Part shown: positions 58,067 through 64,000 of the stretch, piece by piece
Numbering within the stretch: the first letter of the stretch is position 1
How the letters are laid out: every line of letters begins with the position of its first letter
Source: an uncultured Bacteroidales bacterium
Lineage (GTDB): Bacteria > Bacteroidota > Bacteroidia > Bacteroidales > Muribaculaceae
Reading direction: 5' to 3'
Assembly: GCA_902792895.1 (NCBI GenBank)
Contig: CADBBK010000025.1
Coordinates: 1-64,000, forward strand
Length of the DNA: 64,000 nt
The notes under the pieces: generated by a model
Seen by the model: the letters and a program-made list of their open reading frames with translations, nothing else
Databases searched by the model: none
What the model was told of the DNA's origin: nothing
Translations under genes and position numbers: made by a program

Positions 58067-59023
58067 ATGGCTACGAAGCGCAAGAAAATATGGATGTGGA
58101 TTATCGGGACAGTGCTCTTGCTGGTGTTGTTGTTTTTCCTGTTGGCGGCAGCATGGGCGTGGAAGTCCCAACAGTCCGCCAGGGCAATGCCGTCGGTCGG
58201 CAAGGGCCGTCTGGAATTGTACCCGCAGTTCCGGTCGCAGTTTGTCCCTCCGCGTGATGTCGCCGTGTGGGTGCCTGAGGGCTACCGTACCGGTGACTCC
58301 TGCTGTGTGCTGTATATGCACGACGGGAACATGCTGTTTGACGCTTCCACCACATGGAACCACCAGGAATGGCGCGTTGACGAGGTGATGGACAGCCTGA
58401 TGCAGGCTGGAAGCATCAGGCCTTGCATCGTCGTGGGCATCTATAACACCGATGACCGCCTCAACGAGTATTACCCTGACAAGACATGGCAGGAGGTGTC
58501 CGAGGATTCCCGCCGCAAGGCCGACACCACGCTATTGCATGGCGACGCTTACCTGCAGTTTGTCGTCATGGAGTTGAAGCCCTTCATCGACGAGCGTTAC
58601 AGGCCACTGACGGCTAGGGAAAACACCTTCATGATGGGCTCCAGCATGGGCGGCTTGATTTCGCTCTATGCCCTGTGTGAGTATCCGCAGGTGTTCGGTG
58701 GCGTGGCTTGCCTCTCGTCCCACTTGTCAATGGCCCATCTGCCCAATGGTGTTGATGGCCAGTCGTGGGCGACAGGTTTCCGCGACTATGTCATGAAGCA
58801 TCTGCCCGAGGCTAACGGCAGCCTCATTTACATGGATCATGGCACCGAGGATTTTGATGCCGACTACGGTCCCTATCAGGAGCAACTCGACAGCGCCATT
58901 GCTGCCAAGGGTTGGGACACAGGGCACTACCTGAGCCGCGTCTTCTCAGGGCACGGCCATAATGAGACCTGTTGGGCTAACCGGCTTCACGAGCCCCTTC
59001 AGTTCCTGCTCAACAAGAAATAA
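58067..59023 (+). CDS. membrane-anchored alpha/beta-hydrolase esterase (esterase D type)
   Basis: The protein is 318 aa from ATG 58067 (58058 is close behind the promoter and less likely). An N-terminal signal anchor (about 8-30) places the enzyme outside the inner membrane. The esterase D / IroE-like fold has the nucleophile elbow GSSMGG (about 190), the acid in DHGTEDFDADYG (about 260) and the His in SGHGHNETCW (about 300). It may cleave siderophore, feruloyl or other esters. No such pathway is adjacent, so the substrate is unknown. Confidence 0.85.
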   Translation: MATKRKKIWMWIIGTVLLLVLLFFLLAAAWAWKSQQSARAMPSVGKGRLELYPQFRSQFVPPRDVAVWVPEGYRTGDSCCVLYMHDGNMLFDASTTWNHQEWRVDEVMDSLMQAGSIRPCIVVGIYNTDDRLNEYYPDKTWQEVSEDSRRKADTTLLHGDAYLQFVVMELKPFIDERYRPLTARENTFMMGSSMGGLISLYALCEYPQVFGGVACLSSHLSMAHLPNGVDGQSWATGFRDYVMKHLPEANGSLIYMDHGTEDFDADYGPYQEQLDSAIAAKGWDTGHYLSRVFSGHGHNETCWANRLHEPLQFLLNKK

Positions 59024-59087
59024 GACATTGCCTGTCTCGACTATGGCGATAAATGTATCTATGCAACCCAAATTCAGATTTTGACGA

Positions 59088-59984
59088 ATGAGTGAATATG
59101 TAACAGTGATTGGTGGCGTGAACATGGACATCTCGGCGGCATTGACAGCGCCGTTTGTCCCTGCCGACTCGGTGCCGGGGCAGGTGACCTTGGGCTGTGG
59201 CGGCGTGGCACGTAACATCGCCCACAACCTGCGGCTGCTGGGCCACGAGGTGAAGTTTGTGAGCGTGTTCGGCGGCGAGACCTTCGGCGAGATGTGTTGG
59301 CGCGAGTGCCAGGCCATCGGGCTCGATCTCTCGTTGAGCGAGCGCTGCGAGGGAATGCGCAACGGCCTCTACCTGTGTGTCAACGACCAGACGGGCGACA
59401 TGATTGCCGCCGTGGCCGATACCGATATCATCTCCAGCATCACGCCCGCTTTCCTTGAGGCACGGATGGACGCCATCAACAACTCGGCGCTCGTTATTGC
59501 CGACACCAACATCTCCATTGATGCCTTGCAGTACCTCATCGACCACTGTACTGCTCCACTCGTTGTGGACACGGTGAGCACGGCCAAGGCTCCCCGCGTC
59601 ATCAAGGCGCTCGAGCAGAGCCAGACCAGGCGCCTGCATGCCTTGAAACTCAACCTGCAGGAGGCGCAGGCTGTCACGGACTGTGATACGGCCAAGGCTG
59701 CCGCCGAACGCATCACGGCTCTGGGCGTCAAGCAGGTCTATATCACAATGGGCAGCGACGGCGTGTATTGCAGCGACGGCACCCGCCAGCAGCACTTCAA
59801 GGCTATCCCCACGCGTGTCATCAACACCACTGGCGCTGGCGACGCCTTCATTGCTGGCGTGGCCCACGCCCTGATACAGCAGATTCCGTTCCCCGACTGT
59901 GCCCTTCCAGGCATGAAAGCCGCCCATGCGACCTTGCTCTCGCTTCAGACCGTCAACCCCGACTTGAGCAACTATTGCCACTAA
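59088..59984 (+). CDS. psuK: pseudouridine kinase (PfkB family)
   Basis: The 298-aa PfkB kinase begins MSEYVTVIGGVNMDISA and has the second PfkB signature NTTGAGDAFIAGVAHAL (catalytic Asp near 250) and the GGVARNIAHNLRLLG segment. The following gene is psuG, so the substrate is most probably pseudouridine, phosphorylated to pseudouridine 5'-phosphate. A 71-bp gap separates the two genes. Without that neighbour it could only be called a sugar/nucleoside kinase. Confidence 0.9.
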   Translation: MSEYVTVIGGVNMDISAALTAPFVPADSVPGQVTLGCGGVARNIAHNLRLLGHEVKFVSVFGGETFGEMCWRECQAIGLDLSLSERCEGMRNGLYLCVNDQTGDMIAAVADTDIISSITPAFLEARMDAINNSALVIADTNISIDALQYLIDHCTAPLVVDTVSTAKAPRVIKALEQSQTRRLHALKLNLQEAQAVTDCDTAKAAAERITALGVKQVYITMGSDGVYCSDGTRQQHFKAIPTRVINTTGAGDAFIAGVAHALIQQIPFPDCALPGMKAAHATLLSLQTVNPDLSNYCH

Positions 59985-60055
59985 ACAAATGAGGTGGCAA
60001 AGTTCATCCCTCTCCAATCCGTCCAGTAACGATAACATCAATAAAACAAGAAACA

Positions 60056-60970
60056 ATGAATAACTACTTATCGATTTCACCCGAAGTGCAGCAGGCACTT
60101 GACGAGGGCCGCCCCGTGGTTGCCCTCGAGTCCACCATCATCTCCCACGGCATGCCTTATCCCCAAAATGTGGAAACGGCGCTCAAGGTCGAGCAGACCA
60201 TCCGTGACAACGGTGCTGTTCCCGCCACCATCGCCATCATCGGCGGCAAACTCAAGGCTGGTTGCACCCCCGATGAGATTGAATACCTGGGCCGCAAAGG
60301 CCAGGCTGTGACCAAGGCGTCGCGCCGTGACCTGCCTGTGCTCATCGCACGTGGCGAGGACGGTGCCACCACCGTGACTACCACGATGATTATCGCTGCG
60401 ATGGCCGGTATCCGCGTGTTTGCCACCGGCGGCATCGGTGGCGTGCATCGCGGTGCCGAAACCACGATGGACATCAGTGCCGACCTCGAGGAACTGGCCA
60501 TGACACCCGTGATGGTCATCTGTGCCGGAGCCAAGTCGATTCTTGACCTGGGGCTCACGCTCGAATATCTTGAGACCAAGGGTGTGCCTGTCATCGGCTA
60601 TGGCACCGAGGAACTCCCCGCCTTCTACACCCGTCACAGCGGTTTCAAGGTGGACTACCGTATCGACACCCCCGAGGACCTTGCAGCTGCCTTCCGCGCC
60701 AAACTCGACATGGGTCTGCAGGGCGGTATGCTCGTCACCAATCCCATTCCCGAGGAGTATTCCATGCCCACCGACGTCATCAACAAGGCCATTGACGAAG
60801 CCATTGCCGAGGCCAACCGCCAGGGCATCCGCGGCAAGGAAACCACCCCGTTCCTGTTGGCCAAGGTGAAGGACCTCACCGGCGGTGACAGCCTCGCCAG
60901 CAACATCCAGTTGGTACTCAACAACGCCCGTCTAGCAGCCCGCACCGCTGCCGCCCTCAACAAGATGTAG
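60056..60970 (+). CDS. psuG: pseudouridine-5'-phosphate glycosidase
   Basis: The 304-aa protein shows the PsuG pattern: ALESTIISHGMPYPQNVETAL, AIIGGKLKAGCTPDEIEYLG, the catalytic Lys in VTKASRRDLP, and FATGGIGGVHRGAETTMDISADL. It splits pseudouridine 5'-phosphate to uracil and ribose 5-phosphate. With psuK this is a complete pseudouridine breakdown pathway; the uracil can be used by Upp. It converges with the DUF4143 gene 20 bp downstream. Confidence 0.95.
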   Translation: MNNYLSISPEVQQALDEGRPVVALESTIISHGMPYPQNVETALKVEQTIRDNGAVPATIAIIGGKLKAGCTPDEIEYLGRKGQAVTKASRRDLPVLIARGEDGATTVTTTMIIAAMAGIRVFATGGIGGVHRGAETTMDISADLEELAMTPVMVICAGAKSILDLGLTLEYLETKGVPVIGYGTEELPAFYTRHSGFKVDYRIDTPEDLAAAFRAKLDMGLQGGMLVTNPIPEEYSMPTDVINKAIDEAIAEANRQGIRGKETTPFLLAKVKDLTGGDSLASNIQLVLNNARLAARTAAALNKM

Positions 60971-60990
60971 GACCCATTATTATTGGGGCT

Positions 60991-62253
60991 CTATTGCAAT
61001 AGCCATTTCCAGGTGGGGATAATTTCTATCTTCATCCCTTCATAGTTGACGGTTTCTTCTTCATCGAGGGTTAGGACAATGCGCCTGCTGCATGAGAGCC
61101 GTTTGGGCAGTGATTTGAAAGCGGATAGTTCCCGTTGCCGAACGTTGTCGTCTGCTATGCTGTATGCTACTTGAATAGCAGTCTCTGCTTCGGGGACATA
61201 AAAATCTATTTCGTGATTTGGGGTGTTGCAAAAGTAGACTTCGTCTTCTCTTCCGTATTTCCTGATTAATGCAATGGCAACGAGGTTTTCGAGTAAAGCG
61301 GATTCCTGATTGATAAGGAATAAACTCATGAAGCCGTTGTCTGTAAAGTAATATTTGCGGTTGCCTTCTCTCTCGGCAGTCTTGGCAGTAATATTGCTGA
61401 CAGGTGTGATCAGCCAAGCCTGTTCTGCGCAATCCACATATTTGGCTGCCGAGTTGGTGCTCAGTTTTCTTCCTGTTGATGAAACTACAGCGGCAATGCG
61501 GTTGAACGATAACGGATGTTTGACACCCTCGGCCATTTTTTTGAGCATCACCCTGAGGCCAGCAATGTTGGTGATGTCGTTGCGGCGTGCGATATCGTTT
61601 AGATAGATTTTCTGATATACACTATTGATGTAATCACGTTTGGTCTGCATCAAGGCGCTCTCAGGGAATCCGCCAAAAAGCAGGTAATCATTGAAACGGT
61701 TCTTGATGAGTGCACGGGCAGGAGTGGCCAACATGTCATTTTCACTGTGGGGTACATTGTTGACATCCAGAAACTCGACAAAACTATAGGGATAGATGTT
61801 CACGGGAATGTATCGGCCACCAAGAGTGGTCATGAATTCCGCACTCAGCATGTGGGCATTGCTGCCAGTGATATAAACGCGGTACTTCTGGTCGGCAAGG
61901 CGCCGTGCAAATTTTTCCCAACCAGGTACTATTTGTATCTCATCAAGGAACAGGGTGGGACGTTTCCCGAATTCTTCAAAATGGCATTCCAAAATGGAGT
62001 TCAAGTCTTCGGTCTGCATTCCGTCCAGGCGCTCATCTTCAAAATTCACATACAGCATTTCGCTCCAATCAACACCTTGCGATAATAACTGCTGCATTCG
62101 TTGGTACATCAAGAAGGACTTGCCCGCACGACGTATGCCCACAAACACATAGTTGCCGAATTCCTCAAAAACAAAGTTGCGAGGAATAACAACCTGTTTC
62201 TCAACTTCATGGCGATTCTCAACCATGACTGATTTTAATACATTCTTGTCCAT
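60991..62253 (-). CDS. AAA-type ATPase with DUF4143
   Basis: The 420-aa protein starts at ATG 62253, below three 32-bp iterons. It has a Walker A GIRRAGKSF (about 39-47), Walker B TLFLDEIQ (about 113-120), a sensor ITGSNAHML and the C-terminal DUF4143 domain with a PD-(D/E)xK-like region (NHEIDFYVPEAETAIQVAYSI). Such ATPases (ATPase_2/AAA_14) are abundant, mobile and often horizontally transferred in Bacteroidales; their role is unknown. Its base composition is more AT-rich than psuG and miaB beside it. Confidence 0.85.
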   Translation of the reverse strand: MDKNVLKSVMVENRHEVEKQVVIPRNFVFEEFGNYVFVGIRRAGKSFLMYQRMQQLLSQGVDWSEMLYVNFEDERLDGMQTEDLNSILECHFEEFGKRPTLFLDEIQIVPGWEKFARRLADQKYRVYITGSNAHMLSAEFMTTLGGRYIPVNIYPYSFVEFLDVNNVPHSENDMLATPARALIKNRFNDYLLFGGFPESALMQTKRDYINSVYQKIYLNDIARRNDITNIAGLRVMLKKMAEGVKHPLSFNRIAAVVSSTGRKLSTNSAAKYVDCAEQAWLITPVSNITAKTAEREGNRKYYFTDNGFMSLFLINQESALLENLVAIALIRKYGREDEVYFCNTPNHEIDFYVPEAETAIQVAYSIADDNVRQRELSAFKSLPKRLSCSRRIVLTLDEEETVNYEGMKIEIIPTWKWLLQ

Positions 62254-62256
62254 ATC

Positions 62257-62343
62257 GTTCAATTGATTGCACAAAATTAAGTATTTTTGTTCAACCGATT
62301 GCACAAAATTAGAATTTTTTGTTCAATTGATTGCACAAAATCA
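62257..62343. repeat. three 32-bp iterons upstream of the DUF4143 ATPase
   Basis: GTTCAATTGATTGCACAAAA begins units at 62257 and 62321, and GTTCAACCGATTGCACAAAA at 62289, a step of exactly 32 bp (three helical turns). On the minus strand each of the first two units contains TAATTTTG, which fits a -7 box. They sit 4 bp upstream of the start codon and about 60 bp before the miaB promoter. Confidence 0.75.
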
Positions 62344-62405
62344 AGAAATGGACTGTATTCTTGCCTCATTTTGTTGAATGTGGTGTCCATTCAGTGGATT
62401 TTGTG

Positions 62406-62413
62406 TACCTTTG
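62406..62413 (+). promoter_or_regulatory. -7 box of the miaB promoter
   Basis: TACCTTTG, 26 bp upstream of ATG 62440. Confidence 0.55.
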
Positions 62414-62439
62414 CAGGCTAAAAAGTTAGAGAATAGGAT

Positions 62440-63810
62440 ATGGCAATGAATTTGATATATGATGGGCAGGGTGACGCTGCCAAGCGGCTGCTGCTGGAGA
62501 CCTACGGCTGCCAGATGAATGTGGCCGACAGTGAGGTAGTGGCAACCGTGATGAAGATGGCGGGCTATGAGACCTGTGAAGAGATTGACGAGGCCGACGC
62601 GATATTTATCAATACCTGTTCGGTGCGCGACAATGCCGAGCAGAAGATTTTTTCGCGCCTGAACCAGTTGAACGCCTATCGCCACAAGCGCCAGCGCCGT
62701 CTCATCATCGGCATCATCGGCTGCATGGCCGAGCGCATGAAGGAAGTGCTCATCAACGAGCACGGCGTGGACCTGGTGGCAGGCCCTGACGCTTATCTGG
62801 AACTGCCCTCGCTCATCGGCTTGGCCGAACGCGGCGAGAAAGCCATCAATACTGCCTTGTCCACCACCGAGACCTATCGCGACATCATCCCGTCGCGCGT
62901 GGCCGGTAGCAAGGTGAGCGGTTTCATCAGCATTATGAGGGGCTGCAACAACTTCTGCACCTATTGCATCGTGCCTTACACCCGTGGGCGCGAGCGCAGC
63001 CGAGAGCCACAGAGCATCCTCAACGAGTTGGCCGACCTGCGCCAACGCGGTTTCAAGGAGGTGACTTTGTTAGGCCAGAATGTCAATTCCTACCTCTACA
63101 AACCCGAGGACGGCAGTGACCCCGTTGACCTGGCCCGTCTGCTGGCGATGGTCGCCGAGGCCGCTCCCGACATGCGCGTGCGTTTCACCACGAGCAACCC
63201 CGAGGACTTGAGCGACGCCATCATCGACACGATGGCCAGCCACGACAACATCTGCAATCACATCCACCTGCCCGTGCAGAGCGGCAGCAACAAGGTGTTG
63301 AAACTGATGAACCGCAAGTACACCCGCGAGTGGTATCTCGACCGCATTGCCCGCATCCGTGCTGCCATGCCCGATTGCGGCATCTCGACCGATATGTTCA
63401 CCGGTTTCCATGACGAGACCGAGGAGGATTTCCAGGAAACGCTCTCGCTGATGCGCGAGGTAGGCTTTGACTCGGCCTTCATGTTCAAGTACAGCGAGCG
63501 TCCCGGCACCTTTGCGGCCAAGAACCTGCCTGACAATGTCCCTGAGGACGTGAAGATTGACCGCCTCAACCGCATGATCGCCTTGCAGAACGAACTGTCG
63601 CTGTGCAGCAACCGCGCTGACGTGGGCAAGACGTTTGAGGTGCTGGTCGAGGGTTACAGCAAGCGCAGCCGCGATGACATGTTCGGCCGCACCCAGCAGA
63701 ACAAGGTCATTGTCTTTCCCGCTCATGGCGAACAGCCCGGTGACAAGGTGATGTGCCGTGTGATAAGCGCTTCGAGTGCGACACTCAAGGGCGAGCGCGT
63801 GGCTGAGTAG
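62440..63810 (+). CDS. miaB: tRNA-2-methylthio-N6-dimethylallyladenosine synthase
   Basis: The 456-aa methylthiotransferase has the N-terminal UPF0004 domain with Cys in ETYGCQMN, NTCSVRD and IGCMAER (three ligands of the second cluster), the radical-SAM motif CNNFCTYC (Cys169, 173, 176) and a C-terminal TRAM domain (about 390-452, VLVEGYSKRSRDDMFGRTQQNKVIVF). It adds the methylthio group to i6A37 of tRNAs that read UNN codons, including the tRNA-Leu(CAA) type. Length and motifs are normal. Confidence 0.96.
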   Translation: MAMNLIYDGQGDAAKRLLLETYGCQMNVADSEVVATVMKMAGYETCEEIDEADAIFINTCSVRDNAEQKIFSRLNQLNAYRHKRQRRLIIGIIGCMAERMKEVLINEHGVDLVAGPDAYLELPSLIGLAERGEKAINTALSTTETYRDIIPSRVAGSKVSGFISIMRGCNNFCTYCIVPYTRGRERSREPQSILNELADLRQRGFKEVTLLGQNVNSYLYKPEDGSDPVDLARLLAMVAEAAPDMRVRFTTSNPEDLSDAIIDTMASHDNICNHIHLPVQSGSNKVLKLMNRKYTREWYLDRIARIRAAMPDCGISTDMFTGFHDETEEDFQETLSLMREVGFDSAFMFKYSERPGTFAAKNLPDNVPEDVKIDRLNRMIALQNELSLCSNRADVGKTFEVLVEGYSKRSRDDMFGRTQQNKVIVFPAHGEQPGDKVMCRVISASSATLKGERVAE

Positions 63811-63884
63811 CCGCTCTTTCTCCCCGACGAGGGCCGGAACATTAATAAAATCAACCAATTGTTGCATATTTCGCTGATTTGTTT

Positions 63885-63892
63885 TAATTTTG
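63885..63892 (+). promoter_or_regulatory. -7 box of the GT9 gene
   Basis: TAATTTTG with GTTG 20 bp upstream (63861-63864), 49 bp before ATG 63942. Confidence 0.5.
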
Positions 63893-63941
63893 CCATGTGA
63901 ATGCAACCAGATTTCGGCGTTGCAAACTAATCCTGTGCGAT

Positions 63942-64000
63942 ATGGCAGACAATAACAAACAATTCCGCAACGTGCTCGTCATCCGACTGTCGGTGCTGGG
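63942..64000 (+). CDS. glycosyltransferase family 9 (heptosyltransferase-like), 5' part only
   Basis: The window ends after the first 19 codons and two bases (MADNNKQFRNVLVIRLSVL, then the first two bases of a Gly codon). The VLVIRLSxLG sequence is the classic start of GT9 lipopolysaccharide heptosyltransferases, where it is followed by GDVxM. The rest lies outside. Likely role: transfer of a sugar to lipid A core, inferred from this short motif only. Confidence 0.6.
   Translation, partial: MADNNKQFRNVLVIRLSVL

Noticed and set aside
62257-62343. CRISPR array
   Set aside because: Three units with 9-bp spacing sequence and no cas genes; iterons explain it better. No CRISPR array is seen anywhere in the window.

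Overview
The window is a chromosomal segment of a Bacteroidota bacterium, almost certainly order Bacteroidales (a gut-type Prevotellaceae or Muribaculaceae relative; I cannot name the genus). The evidence is about fifteen promoters with the phylum-specific -7 box TAnnTTTG, weak or absent Shine-Dalgarno sequences, a SusC/SusD polysaccharide utilisation locus with a hybrid two-component regulator, ATP-type PEP carboxykinase, a three-subunit fumarate reductase, an acetate/succinate CoA-transferase and DUF4834/GYF-type small proteins. Most genes are GC-rich; the first 2.8 kb are clearly more AT-rich.

Layout. 1-2.8 kb: tRNA-Leu(CAA) followed by an AT-rich islet of gene fragments, a DUF3883 nuclease-like gene and a small membrane protein, with a 17-bp direct repeat at both sides. 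2.8-6.6 kb: aldo/keto reductase, small lipoprotein, a conserved 181-aa protein and a DUF3667 membrane protein broken by one amber codon. 6.7-21.4 kb: a complete fructan (levan/inulin-type) utilisation locus: hybrid regulator, SusC, SusD, DUF4960 surface lipoprotein, two GH32 fructanases, MFS sugar transporter and fructokinase. It can be read as a pathway from surface binding and cleavage, through TonB-dependent import and periplasmic exo-hydrolysis, to fructose uptake and phosphorylation. The regulator has no recognisable HATPase domain. 21.6-28.8 kb: 5'-nucleotidase family protein, rubrerythrin, pdxB with a membrane partner, an rRNA methyltransferase and a SlyD-like isomerase. 29-37.7 kb: pckA, a sigma-factor-like gene next to a tight cassette of three unknown small genes, then frdCAB in which frdC carries an internal deletion and frameshift. 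37.9-51.6 kb: a tandem GYF/CD225 pair, EamA transporter, CoA-transferase, pgi, acetyltransferase, zinc-ribbon and membrane proteins, a NagB-like/PIG-L fusion, and two more unknowns including a vWA protein. 51.9-64 kb: phospholipid synthesis (psd, pssA), nadB, upp, ribF, a short-chain dehydrogenase, an esterase, pseudouridine catabolism (psuK, psuG), a DUF4143 ATPase behind three 32-bp iterons, miaB and the start of a GT9 glycosyltransferase.

The central-metabolism genes (pckA, frdCAB, CoA-transferase) fit succinate/acetate fermentation fed by fructose from the fructan locus. The most unusual points are the kinase-less hybrid regulator, the disrupted frdC, the sigma-like gene with its unknown three-gene cassette, the tRNA-linked islet, and two copies of a palindromic dispersed element. 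All assignments come from reading the sequence and recalling protein families; no database search was run.
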